Shown piece after piece: positions 1 to 7,977 of a stretch of 64,000 bases of DNA. Within the stretch, counting starts at the first letter, position 1. Each line of letters opens with the position of its first letter. Origin of the DNA: Sinobacterium caligoides (GTDB lineage: Bacteria > Pseudomonadota > Gammaproteobacteria > Pseudomonadales > Sinobacteriaceae). A program made the position numbers and the translations under genes. Where the stretch lies: the NCBI RefSeq assembly GCF_003752585.1, contig NZ_RKHR01000004.1, positions 896,054 to 960,053 on the forward strand. Direction: 5' to 3'. The notes beneath the pieces are model-generated. The model had not been told where the DNA came from. It saw only the letters and a program-made list of their open reading frames with translations, and ran no database searches.

Positions 1-433
1 GATACTGGCGCTCCAACAGCTCGAATGTCGCCAACAGCTTACGGTGGTATTCCTGCTGCTCGACAATCTTCGCCAACAGCACCTGGTTGTCCACGCAATC
101 ACCCGCATAGAGCTTAACTAGGAAGGCGTCGTTGACCTTGCTCGCCTTGCAGGGGCTCTCGATCCACTGCCGCAGCACTTCTTCGCCGAGCGCAGTAATT
201 TGATAGACCTTTTTATCCGGCTTGCCGACCTGCGGCATCTCGCGGACATCGATCAGTTGCTCCGCCAACATCTTTTTCAGCTGTTGATAAATCTGCTGAT
301 GGCTAGCACTCCAAAAGTAACCCAGGCCGCTCTTAAATCGCTTGGATAGGTCGTAGCCACTCCCTTCCTCAGCCTGCAATAAGGCTAATACGGCATGTTT
401 TAGGGACATATTTTCCACCCGTTGATCACTCAT
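1..433 (-). CDS. PadR family transcriptional regulator (3' end beyond window)
   Basis: The reverse strand reads MSDQRVENMSLKHAVLALLQ, followed by the winged-helix pattern SGYDLSKRFKSGLGYFWSAS and QQIYQQLKKM. This is the N-terminal PadR DNA-binding domain; the start of the C-terminal helical dimerisation domain (about residues 90-144) is also present. The gene runs off the left edge, so the C-terminus is missing. An alternative start is Met9 at 409. PadR proteins are usually repressors that respond to small, often phenolic or lipophilic, ligands. It is divergent from the oxidoreductase at 571 with 137 bases between them that carry a good inverted repeat, so it probably controls that gene and itself. 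The family call is firm; the ligand is unknown. Confidence 0.88.
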   Translation of the reverse strand, partial: MSDQRVENMSLKHAVLALLQAEEGSGYDLSKRFKSGLGYFWSASHQQIYQQLKKMLAEQLIDVREMPQVGKPDKKVYQITALGEEVLRQWIESPCKASKVNDAFLVKLYAGDCVDNQVLLAKIVEQQEYHRKLLATFELLERQY

Positions 434-501
434 GAAGTCTCGTCATCGACGAGGGTTAGACATTCTACTCATCCAGTATAACCATCAAAATATGAAAAAA
501 C

Positions 502-550
502 TTGCATATAACAGTTTAGACACATAACCTATATGCAACTTTATGCATAA
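502..550. promoter_or_regulatory. Candidate PadR operator
   Basis: A perfect inverted repeat TTGCATATA (502-510) and TATATGCAA (530-538) lies in the divergent promoter region. A second perfect palindrome, TTATGCATAA (541-550), follows directly. The shared ATGCA core and the position between padR and the oxidoreductase gene suggest repressor binding. Binding is inferred. Confidence 0.5.
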
Positions 551-570
551 GAGACGACTCGAGGTTAATC

Positions 571-2196
571 ATGGCTCAAGTACGCACCGGCCGCCGCTAC
601 CGCACCAAACGTGCCGACTCCCACTACGATGCGATCGTCATCGGCTCCGGCATGGGCGGCCTCACCAACGCTGCCCTACTGTCACTGCTCGGTAAGAAAG
701 TCTGCGTCTTAGAGCAACATTACACCGCCGGTGGTTTCACCCACGCTTACGAGCGCAACGGCTACGAGTGGGATGTCGGGGTGCACTATATCGGTGAGGT
801 CCACAAGCCATCGACTCTCGGTAGAATCTTCGACGTGATCAGCCAGGGGCGGCTGAAATGGGCGGAGATGGACCCCGTCTACGACAAGATCATCCTCGGT
901 GACGAAGAGTTCGATTTTGTCGCCGGTCGCGACAACTTTATCGAAGAGCTGTGCAAGCACTTCCCCGATGACCGCCAAGTCATCCAAGACTACATCGAGC
1001 TCATTCGCAAGATGAGCCGCCTGACCCCCAAGTTCTTCATGGGCCAGGCGATGCCGCGCGGCCTGGGTAACTTTTACAACCGCTTCCTACGTCGTCTATT
1101 ACTGCCCAAGGAGTTCTTCCAGACAACTCGCGTCGTGTTAGAGGGGCTAACGAACAACCAAAAGCTTATCTCCGTATTGACGGGACAGTGGGGTGACCAC
1201 GGCCAGGTGCCAGAAGATGCCTCGTTTGTGATGCACGCGCTGATCGCCAAGCATTATCTCGCCGGCGGCGCCTACCCGGTCGGCGGCGCCTCGGAAATTG
1301 CCCGCACCATCATCCCCACCATCCAACAGGGCGGCGGCGAAGTCTTCACCTATGCTGAGGTCGATGAACTACTAGTCGAGAACAATCAGTGTGTCGGCGT
1401 CAAAATGGTCAACGGCGATGAGATTCGCGCCGATCAGGTAATCAGCAACGTCGGCTTTATGAATACTGTAGAGCGTATACTTCCTGCCGCTCAGCGCCAG
1501 CAATATAACGTCAACAAAGAAGCCGAAAAACTGCAGCGCTCCAGCGCCTCGCTGTGCATTTACGCTGGTTTTAAGGGCACCGCAGAAGAGCTTGGACTGA
1601 ACAGCACCAACCTGTGGATCTACCCCGACGGCGATCACGAGGGCAATATGAAGCGCTTCCTCGACGACCCGGACGCCGCAGCGCCGCTGATCTATGTCTC
1701 CTTCCCCTCCATCAAAGACCCCGACTGGGACAACCGCTTCCCGGGCAAATCAACCGTCGAGATCGTTACCCTCAGCAATATCGACTGGTTTAAAGCCTGG
1801 GACGGCACCACCTGGCAGCAGCGGGGCGAAGACTACGAGCAGTACAAGCAGCAGCAGGGTGAGCGGCTGATGGAGGTGTTGTTTCAGCGCATGCCACAGC
1901 TGCGCGACGCCATTGACTACTACGAGGTATCAACGCCACTGTCGACGCAGTTCTATCAGCTCAATAAAGAGGGCGAGATCTACGGCCTCGATCACTTCGT
2001 CGAACGCTTCGGACAGAGCTGCCTGCACCCGCAGACCAAGCTGAAGAACTTCTACATGACGGGTTCCGACGTGATGACGGCCGGTGTCGGCGGTGCCTTG
2101 ATGGGCGGCCTGTTCACTACCATGTCGATGCACGGCTTACGCGGTAGCAAAATCGTCAAGCAACTCCTCAAAGACTATAAGATCCCCGAGGCATAA
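571..2196 (+). CDS. FAD-dependent oxidoreductase, retinol saturase / phytoene desaturase-like
   Basis: This 541-residue protein has an N-terminal dinucleotide-binding fold: AIVIGSGMGG at about 21-30 and the acidic ribose-binding Glu at about 48 in VCVLEQH. It ends with the conserved FAD-contacting C-terminal segment YMTGSDVMTAGVGGALMGG. Length and architecture fit the carotenoid-isomerase / all-trans-retinol 13,14-reductase / phytoene desaturase superfamily, which saturates or desaturates polyene or isoprenoid chains. The ATG at 571 is supported by GAGG at 561-564. It is divergent from a PadR regulator, suggesting substrate-inducible expression. The nearby terpene-degradation operon hints at an isoprenoid substrate, but that is inference. 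Enzyme class is confident, substrate is not. Confidence 0.85.
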   Translation: MAQVRTGRRYRTKRADSHYDAIVIGSGMGGLTNAALLSLLGKKVCVLEQHYTAGGFTHAYERNGYEWDVGVHYIGEVHKPSTLGRIFDVISQGRLKWAEMDPVYDKIILGDEEFDFVAGRDNFIEELCKHFPDDRQVIQDYIELIRKMSRLTPKFFMGQAMPRGLGNFYNRFLRRLLLPKEFFQTTRVVLEGLTNNQKLISVLTGQWGDHGQVPEDASFVMHALIAKHYLAGGAYPVGGASEIARTIIPTIQQGGGEVFTYAEVDELLVENNQCVGVKMVNGDEIRADQVISNVGFMNTVERILPAAQRQQYNVNKEAEKLQRSSASLCIYAGFKGTAEELGLNSTNLWIYPDGDHEGNMKRFLDDPDAAAPLIYVSFPSIKDPDWDNRFPGKSTVEIVTLSNIDWFKAWDGTTWQQRGEDYEQYKQQQGERLMEVLFQRMPQLRDAIDYYEVSTPLSTQFYQLNKEGEIYGLDHFVERFGQSCLHPQTKLKNFYMTGSDVMTAGVGGALMGGLFTTMSMHGLRGSKIVKQLLKDYKIPEA

Positions 2197-2209
2197 CCGA
2201 CCAACTCTG

Positions 2210-2231
2210 CGCGGCAGCCTGCGCTGCCGCG
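2210..2231 (+). terminator. GC-rich hairpin after oxidoreductase gene
   Basis: CGCGGCAGC and GCTGCCGCG form a 9-bp stem with a 4-base loop, 14 bases after the stop codon. The downstream U-run is weak, so it is a terminator-like or 3'-protecting hairpin. Confidence 0.45.
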
Positions 2232-2368
2232 TTAACAACAGCTAAAAAATCCTCGTCAACCATCTATTTAGTGATTAAAACGCCCTCTCTCAAGAGAAAA
2301 TGCCATTAACCAAAGTACGTTACACCGAGTAAGCTTAGAGAGACATAAGCCGACATGCAGGTGTGACG

Positions 2369-2596
2369 ATGCGAATACTTTTTCTGCTCATCGTCATCGT
2401 CTCGTTTTGCAGTAATGGTCGCGCCAACGAGCCTCCCCCATCGACGCCACAAGCCATGATCACCCTCACCGTGACGATTCCTGCTCGCCACTATATCGCC
2501 GCCGTCGACCGCCATCTTTACGTCCCCCAAGACAGCGTCGTTGTTACCCAGAAAGTTAGCCACAGCCTGCACTACAAGATTGTCTGCGCCCAGTAG
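2369..2596 (+). CDS. Small secreted protein, unknown function
   Basis: A 75-residue product starts at ATG 2369; an in-frame GTG at 2363 is a less likely start. The N-terminus MRILFLLIVIVSFC followed by SNGRANE looks like a signal peptide cleaved near Ala-Asn. The mature part is about 55 residues with a single cysteine near the C-terminus and no motif I recognise. GCAGGTG just upstream could serve as ribosome binding site. The gene stands alone between the oxidoreductase and a convergent yjbQ-type gene. It could be a chance ORF, though the well-formed signal peptide argues for a real gene. Confidence 0.5.
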   Translation: MRILFLLIVIVSFCSNGRANEPPPSTPQAMITLTVTIPARHYIAAVDRHLYVPQDSVVVTQKVSHSLHYKIVCAQ

Positions 2597-2667
2597 CGCT
2601 CAACTGTCACGCCTTGTCGCTGCACTAATCCCTTAAATCTTATCGCGCACTCTACCCTGCTGTAACA

Positions 2668-3096
2668 TCACCCTGTAACATCACCCTGCAGCGTCACCAA
2701 CAATGTTCTATCACCGGCGTAATCACGGTGCTCGCAGAGATAGATGCCCTGCCAAAGTCCTATGTTCAAACAGCCATCGGTGATTGGCAGCGTCACACTG
2801 GCCCCCAACAAGCTACTCTTCAGGTGCGCCGGCATATCATCCTCCCCCTCATCGACATGGCGATAATACGGCGCGCCCTCCGGCACCATGCGATTGAAAT
2901 GGCTCTCAAAGTCCTCGCGTACCGTGGGATCGGCATTTTCATTCACCGTCAACGAAGCGGAGGTATGCTGAATCCACACATGCATCAGCCCCACGCGGTA
3001 GCGTTCAAGCTCCGGCAGCTGAGCGAGTAACTCGTCGGTGATCAGATGAAAGCCGCGTCGACGCCTGCTGAGTGTTATCTGCCGCTGCAACCACAT
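2668..3096 (-). CDS. yjbQ: YjbQ family protein (UPF0047, secondary thiamine-phosphate synthase-type)
   Basis: The 142-residue length and the motifs HTSASLTVNENADPTV, YRHVDEGEDDMPAHLKSSL and CLNIGLWQGIYLCEHRD are the signature of the YjbQ/UPF0047 family. Members form trimers, and the conserved His/Asp/Glu residues sit in a metal-binding pocket. A weak thiamine-phosphate synthase activity has been reported for the E. coli protein, but the physiological role is not settled. The start is backed by an AGGGGGAG ribosome binding site. A 13-bp direct repeat (TGTAACATCACCC, 2661-2686) overlaps the stop codon, so the last codons may have been created by a small duplication. Monocistronic. Confidence 0.9.
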   Translation of the reverse strand: MWLQRQITLSRRRRGFHLITDELLAQLPELERYRVGLMHVWIQHTSASLTVNENADPTVREDFESHFNRMVPEGAPYYRHVDEGEDDMPAHLKSSLLGASVTLPITDGCLNIGLWQGIYLCEHRDYAGDRTLLVTLQGDVTG

Positions 3097-3264
3097 TGTT
3101 TTTCTCCCCCTGCCGCCATTGCTGGCAGCACCTTCCGCTCACCCCTCGGCTGACTTAATCGGCCACTGGCTCGAGCTGTTATGCCATTGTGTTTGCCCAT
3201 CATTCAATTACAGTAAACGCTGAGCACTGTCCTTAAGATCATAACAACGAACCAGAAGGCCATC

Positions 3265-3798
3265 ATGAAAAAATTCCCCTGCACACCCGTCGGCACCGAC
3301 TTCATCAACACCGCACGTCATGTCTACAAGGCCGAAGTGATCATCAAAGCCAGCCCTAGCCGCATCTTCGATTACCTGGAAGACGCCCACAGCTGGACCG
3401 TCTGGGCCGACCCGATCGAGCGGGTAGAGTGGACCTCGGCCAAACCCTTCGGTATCGGCACCACACGCACCGTCTACATGCAGGGTGGCATGGTCGGTTG
3501 GGAGACGTTTATCGCCTGGGATCGCGGCCGTCACATGGCCTTCTGTTTTACCGATATGAGCAGGAATATGGCGGAGAAGTTCGCCGAAGATTATAAGGTG
3601 ATCGATATGGGCGATGGCAGGTGTCACGTCACCTGGACCATGGCCATTGAGCCCAAGGGCGCAAGCCGCTTCATTCTGCCTCTGTTCGGACCGCTGATGG
3701 GCATGATGAATAGGCGCTGGTTCAAGAAGTTTGGCGCCCTGGTCGAACAGGACAAGCTGGTCACTCAAACTGACGATTGCGAGGCGACCGCCGCCTAA
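3265..3798 (+). CDS. SRPBCC (START-like) domain protein
   Basis: This 177-residue protein matches the polyketide-cyclase/SRPBCC helix-grip fold. An N-terminal strand (VYKAEVIIKASPSRIFDYLE) is followed by the typical W-x-x-W-x-D segment (SWTVWADPIERVEW), central beta strands and a long C-terminal helix (NRRWFKKFGALVEQ). Such proteins bind hydrophobic ligands or act as small cyclases or dehydratases. AAGG nine bases before the ATG supports the start. It converges on the acyl-CoA dehydrogenase gene with a shared hairpin between the two. No catalytic assignment is possible. Confidence 0.75.
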   Translation: MKKFPCTPVGTDFINTARHVYKAEVIIKASPSRIFDYLEDAHSWTVWADPIERVEWTSAKPFGIGTTRTVYMQGGMVGWETFIAWDRGRHMAFCFTDMSRNMAEKFAEDYKVIDMGDGRCHVTWTMAIEPKGASRFILPLFGPLMGMMNRRWFKKFGALVEQDKLVTQTDDCEATAA

Positions 3799-3803
3799 AG
3801 CAA

Positions 3804-3827
3804 GCGGGCCTCAAACCAGGGGCCCGC
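3804..3827. terminator. Bidirectional hairpin between convergent genes
   Basis: GCGGGCC (3804-3810) pairs with GGCCCGC (3821-3827) in the 39-base gap between the SRPBCC stop and the stop of the minus-strand acyl-CoA dehydrogenase. There is no strong U-run on either side. Confidence 0.45.
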
Positions 3828-3837
3828 CCGTCATCGC

Positions 3838-4995
3838 TTACTTTTTCTTCTTCGACGGTGCGATGCCCATGTACTTGCAGATGATGCTCAGCATCACCTC
3901 GTCGGCACCGCCGCCGATCGAGAGCAGCCTGTTGTCGCGGAAGAACTGCGACACGGGGTTATCCCACATGAAACCGTTGCCGCCCCAGTACTGCAGACAG
4001 GCGTCGGTGAGCTCACGGCTCAGGCGGCCAATTTTTAATTTCGCCATCGAGGCCAGCTCGCTGACATCGTTACCCGCGACGTACTCATCGGCGGCACGAT
4101 AGAACAGCGAACGCAGTAATTCGATCTCGGTCTTCAGTTCCGCCATGCGGTAGTGCACCACCTGGTTATCGATCAGCGGCTGACCGAATATCTCACGCTC
4201 ACGACAGTAGTTGATGGTCTCTTCGACACACCACTCTAGGCTGGCCAAGCTGCTGATACAGGACAATCGCTCCTCCTGGAACTGAATCATCTGGTAGATG
4301 AAGCCCTGGCCCTCTTCGCCGACCAAGTTGCTCTTGGGAACGCGTACATTATCGAGGTAGATCGGCGCGGTATCAGAGGAACGCATGCCCAGCTTGTCGA
4401 GCTTCTCGCCGACACTAAAGCCCGGCAAGTTGGTGGGCACTACGATCAACGATTTATTCTGATGCGGCTTGCCCTCGCTGGTATTACACAGCAGGCAGAC
4501 CCAGTCCGCCTGCGTCGCATTAGTGATCCACATCTTGCTGCCGTTGATGATGTAATCATCACCGTCGCTAACTGCCGTCGTCTTCAGTGCTGCCACATCG
4601 GAGCCGCCGGAGACTTCGCTGACGGCAATGGCGCAGACCTGGTCACCGGCGATCGCCGGGGCCAGAAATTGCTCACACAGCTCGGCACTGCCGAACTTGG
4701 CCAGCGCCGGTGTCGCCATACAGGTTTGGACGTTCAGCGCCATATTGACACCACCGCAGCGGATGCGGCCCAGTGCCTCGTTGGCCACCATGGCATAGCT
4801 ATAATCGAGCCCCAGGCCGCCGTATTCGACCGGCTTATCGATCCCCAATAGACCAAGCTCACCCATCTTCTTGACGATGTCGTGCATCGGGAACAAACCC
4901 GCCTGTTCCCACTCGGCGATGTAGGGGTTGATCTCGGTATCGACAAAATTATGAATGGTGCGAATTAACTCTTTATGTTCTTGGCTTAGCTTCAT
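3838..4995 (-). CDS. atuD: Acyl-CoA dehydrogenase, probable citronellyl-CoA dehydrogenase
   Basis: This 385-residue protein is a full-length acyl-CoA dehydrogenase: FAD/substrate segments SEVSGGSDVAALKTTA and YIINGSKMWITN, and the C-terminal QYWGGNGFMWDNP. The position occupied by the catalytic Glu in short- and medium-chain enzymes (GGxGY..E) is not Glu here. Glu242 in FQEERL aligns with the catalytic Glu of isovaleryl-CoA dehydrogenase, fitting branched substrates such as citronellyl-CoA. It is the last gene of the atuA-C-E-F-D operon and would convert citronellyl-CoA to geranyl-CoA. The C-terminus ends in a lysine run (SKKKK). An isovaleryl-CoA dehydrogenase role is the alternative; atuA in the operon favours AtuD. 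Confidence 0.8.
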   Translation of the reverse strand: MKLSQEHKELIRTIHNFVDTEINPYIAEWEQAGLFPMHDIVKKMGELGLLGIDKPVEYGGLGLDYSYAMVANEALGRIRCGGVNMALNVQTCMATPALAKFGSAELCEQFLAPAIAGDQVCAIAVSEVSGGSDVAALKTTAVSDGDDYIINGSKMWITNATQADWVCLLCNTSEGKPHQNKSLIVVPTNLPGFSVGEKLDKLGMRSSDTAPIYLDNVRVPKSNLVGEEGQGFIYQMIQFQEERLSCISSLASLEWCVEETINYCREREIFGQPLIDNQVVHYRMAELKTEIELLRSLFYRAADEYVAGNDVSELASMAKLKIGRLSRELTDACLQYWGGNGFMWDNPVSQFFRDNRLLSIGGGADEVMLSIICKYMGIAPSKKKK

Positions 4996-5012
4996 CTTGA
5001 CGCCTTAATTTA

Positions 5013-5052
5013 TTCAGTTATTCAGTTATTCAGTTATTCAGTTATTCAGTTA
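5013..5052. repeat. Five tandem copies of octamer TTCAGTTA
   Basis: Five perfect 8-bp copies lie in the 89-base gap between the atuF stop and the atuD start, ending about 18 bases upstream of atuD on the plus-strand map. A simple-sequence tract of this kind can change length by slippage and alter spacing or mRNA structure between the two cistrons. Confidence 0.9.
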
Positions 5053-5084
5053 AAAAAACGTTAGCACGGTGGCGCAGTGAGCTC

Positions 5085-7097
5085 TTACTCGTCGGCGCTC
5101 AGCACAATCACGGTCTGACGAATGCTCACCTGCTCGCCCTGAGTGATTTGCACCGCCTCCACCACGCCGTCACAGTCGGCCTTCAGTGGGTGTTCCATCT
5201 TCATCGCCTCGAGTATCGCCAGCGTCTGCCCCTGGCTAACGCGCTCACCCTGCTCGACCAGTAGCTGATAAATGCTGCCATCCATCGGCGCCACAATGCG
5301 ACCACTGGCAGCACCAGCCCGCGTCTCCGGTGCCGCTAATGTGACATCGTGAAAGCTGCTGCTATCGCCCAGCATCGACACAGAGATCGTACCGCTGCTC
5401 GCGACATAGTGGATATAGGCCTCGGCATCGACGAAGACCTGCTCCGCCAACGACAGCGCGAAGCGACAACGATAGGTCGCCGCCGCGCAGCTAACCGGCA
5501 CCTGCCAGCGCAAGCGCAGTTGTTGCTCGCCAATCTGGCAGCAATAAACCGCTTGCTCACGGCTGACGCTGATCTCGGTACGGCTGTCATCCTCACCCTG
5601 TAGCAGCAAACGATGCGGCTGCCTGAGACCGTTACTCCAGCCACCCGCCTCCGTTGCAGAACCGCCTTGGCTAGCAAGGAAGACGGCTGCGAGTGCCTGC
5701 GCTAACGCCTGCTGTCCCTCTGCCGGCGCTAACAGCGAGGCTAAGTCGAGCTGATGGTCGATATAGTCGGTGGTGGCCTCACCGGCGATAAACACCGGGT
5801 CTTGTAACAGCCGCGCGAGGAAGCTCTGGTTACAACGCACCCCGGTTAACACGCTATTTTGCAGCGCTCTCAGCAAGCGCCGGCGCGCCATCTCGCGATC
5901 CTCGCCAAAGGCGATCAGCTTCGCCAGCATCGGGTCGTAATACGGACTCACTGGCTGGCCGGCACTGATACCGGCATCGATGCGCAGCCCCTCGTTCGCC
6001 GCCGGCAGCCAGGCATCGACGACACCGGTCTGCGGCATGAACTGCTGAGCGGGATCCTCGGCATAGAGGCGCACCTCGATCGCGTGTCCGCTCAAACCAA
6101 TCTCATGCTGCTGCTTCGGCAGCGCATGACCCGCCGCCACCTGTAACTGCCAGGCGACTAGATCCAGTCCCGTCACCCATTCTGTCACCGGGTGCTCGAC
6201 CTGTAAGCGTGTATTCATCTCGAGGAAGTAAAACGCACCGTCGGCATCTAACAAAAATTCTATAGTGCCAGCACCGATGTAATCACAGGCCTTGGTGGCG
6301 CGTACTGCCGCCTCACCCATCGCCTGGCGTAGGGTCTCATCGACCGCCGGCGAGGGAGCCTCTTCGACCACCTTCTGGTGGCGGCGCTGTAGCGAGCAAT
6401 CACGCTCACCAAGATAGACGGCATTGCCAAAGCGATCACCGAACACCTGCACCTCGATATGACGAGCACGGACCAGCGCCTTCTCCAGGATAATCTCATC
6501 GTTGCCAAAGGCGTTCAGCGCCTCACTGCGCGCCATCGCCAGCTGCTCGATAAAGCTGTCGGCACTGTCGACCAGACGCATGCCTCGACCACCGCCACCG
6601 GCGCTGGCCTTAATCATCACTGGCCAACCAATGGCTTCAGCCTGACGCAGCAGCTCATCGTTAGACTGCTCCGCCCCCTCATAGCCTGGTATACAGGGCA
6701 CACCGGCGGCAATCATCTTCAGCTTTGCCTGACGCTTACTGCCCATCTCGACAATCGAAGCAGCGCTCGGACCAATGAAGACGATGCCTTCGTCAGCGCA
6801 GCGCTCGGCAAACTCCGCATTCTCGGAAAAGAAGCCATAACCGGGGTGAATGGCATCGGCAGCCGACGCTCGCGCCGCAGCAAACACCTGCTCGATATTA
6901 AGATAGCTGGCGTCGATCGAATTACCTTCGAGACGCACCGCGCTATCGGCAGCCGCCACATGCGGGCTATCGGCATCAACCGGGCTGTACAACGCTACCG
7001 TCCGGTAGCCCTGCTGCTTGGCACTCTCGATGACGCGCAGCGCGATCTCACCACGGTTGGCGACTAAGACACTGGTAAACGGCTGGCAGCGGCTCAT
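5085..7097 (-). CDS. atuF: Biotin-dependent acyl-CoA carboxylase alpha subunit, probable geranyl-CoA carboxylase
   Basis: This 670-residue protein has the full architecture of a carboxylase alpha subunit. The biotin carboxylase N-domain (VLVANRGEIALRVI) is followed by an ATP-grasp domain (IKASAGGGGRGMRLV), the biotin-carboxylase core (EMNTRLQVEHPVTE) and a C-terminal biotinyl domain with EAMKMEHP, Lys633 being the biotin attachment site. It would carboxylate biotin with ATP and bicarbonate and pass the carboxyl to the AtuC partner. Its start overlaps the atuE stop (ATGA), which shows translational coupling. Methylcrotonyl-CoA carboxylase (LiuD) is the close alternative; the atuA/atuE context favours geranyl-CoA. 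Confidence 0.85.
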   Translation of the reverse strand: MSRCQPFTSVLVANRGEIALRVIESAKQQGYRTVALYSPVDADSPHVAAADSAVRLEGNSIDASYLNIEQVFAAARASAADAIHPGYGFFSENAEFAERCADEGIVFIGPSAASIVEMGSKRQAKLKMIAAGVPCIPGYEGAEQSNDELLRQAEAIGWPVMIKASAGGGGRGMRLVDSADSFIEQLAMARSEALNAFGNDEIILEKALVRARHIEVQVFGDRFGNAVYLGERDCSLQRRHQKVVEEAPSPAVDETLRQAMGEAAVRATKACDYIGAGTIEFLLDADGAFYFLEMNTRLQVEHPVTEWVTGLDLVAWQLQVAAGHALPKQQHEIGLSGHAIEVRLYAEDPAQQFMPQTGVVDAWLPAANEGLRIDAGISAGQPVSPYYDPMLAKLIAFGEDREMARRRLLRALQNSVLTGVRCNQSFLARLLQDPVFIAGEATTDYIDHQLDLASLLAPAEGQQALAQALAAVFLASQGGSATEAGGWSNGLRQPHRLLLQGEDDSRTEISVSREQAVYCCQIGEQQLRLRWQVPVSCAAATYRCRFALSLAEQVFVDAEAYIHYVASSGTISVSMLGDSSSFHDVTLAAPETRAGAASGRIVAPMDGSIYQLLVEQGERVSQGQTLAILEAMKMEHPLKADCDGVVEAVQITQGEQVSIRQTVIVLSADE

Positions 7098-7939
7098 GCG
7101 TCACCCGCCTTCGCCCACTCGGGCAAACGCTTACCGACGAAAGCCGTCGTCCCCTCAACCCCTTCATCGCTCTGCACTGCCTGCGAGAAGGCCTCTGCCG
7201 CCTCATCGAGCAGCTGCTCTAAGGGCTGGTGGCCAACGGCCTGAATAATCTTCTTCGTCACCCGGTTGGCATTCGGCGCACAGCTGCGTAATTCCGCCAA
7301 GGTATCGCGCAGCTTGCGCTCCACCGCCTCGTCGTCGTCACAGACAAAGTGTACCAAGCCCAAGCGGTAGGCTTCGGCTCCGTTGAAACGTGTACCTAAC
7401 AGGGCTAAGCGGCGGGCCTGGGTCAGGCCGATACGCTGCACCACAAAGGCGGCGATCTGCGCTGGCGGAATGCCCAGCCCCGATTCCGGCAGACCAAACT
7501 GCGCCTTGCGGTGACAGATCGCCACATCGCTGACACAGGCGAGGCCGAAGCCTCCGCCGAGTACCGCGCCTTCCAGTACCGCGACCACCACCACTGGGCA
7601 GGCATTAACACGGGTGATCAACTCACCGAAGCGGCGGTTCAGACGATAGAACGCCTGGCTATCTTCGCTGACCGCCTGACGCGCCTGCGACATGTCTTTA
7701 ATATCACCGCCGGCACAAAAGTTGGCCGCCGCACCACGCAAGATCACCGCGCGGATGTTGGCGTCATCTTCGATCGCCGCAAACACCTCCAGCAGCTCAT
7801 CGACCATGGTCATATTCATCGCGTTGCGGGCATTCGGTCGGTTCAATGTTACCGTCAACACCTGCGCCTCGAAACCTAGCTTTAGGGTGTTTAGTTTCTC
7901 GCTCTGTGTCGTCTTGAGCAGTTCTACTAACTTAGTCAT
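7094..7939 (-). CDS. atuE: Enoyl-CoA hydratase family, probable isohexenylglutaconyl-CoA hydratase
   Basis: This 281-residue crotonase-fold protein carries the oxyanion-hole segments NFCAGGDIKDM and EGAVLGGGFGLACVSD, then GLPESGLGIPPAQIAAFVVQ and RLALLGTRFNGAEAYRLGLV. The PPAQIA stretch is what I associate with AtuE-type hydratases rather than generic fatty-acid crotonases. It would hydrate isohexenylglutaconyl-CoA, the product of geranyl-CoA carboxylation. It sits between the two carboxylase subunit genes, 38 bases after atuC and overlapping atuF by four bases. A methylglutaconyl-CoA hydratase (LiuC) function is the alternative. Confidence 0.8.
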   Translation of the reverse strand: MTKLVELLKTTQSEKLNTLKLGFEAQVLTVTLNRPNARNAMNMTMVDELLEVFAAIEDDANIRAVILRGAAANFCAGGDIKDMSQARQAVSEDSQAFYRLNRRFGELITRVNACPVVVVAVLEGAVLGGGFGLACVSDVAICHRKAQFGLPESGLGIPPAQIAAFVVQRIGLTQARRLALLGTRFNGAEAYRLGLVHFVCDDDEAVERKLRDTLAELRSCAPNANRVTKKIIQAVGHQPLEQLLDEAAEAFSQAVQSDEGVEGTTAFVGKRLPEWAKAGDA

Positions 7940-7977
7940 CGATCATTCTCTCTACAATCTATCGGTCACTTGGACCG

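Noticed and set aside
3208..3768. 186-codon minus-strand ORF over the SRPBCC gene
   Set aside because: Antisense of a gene with clear family features and ribosome binding site.
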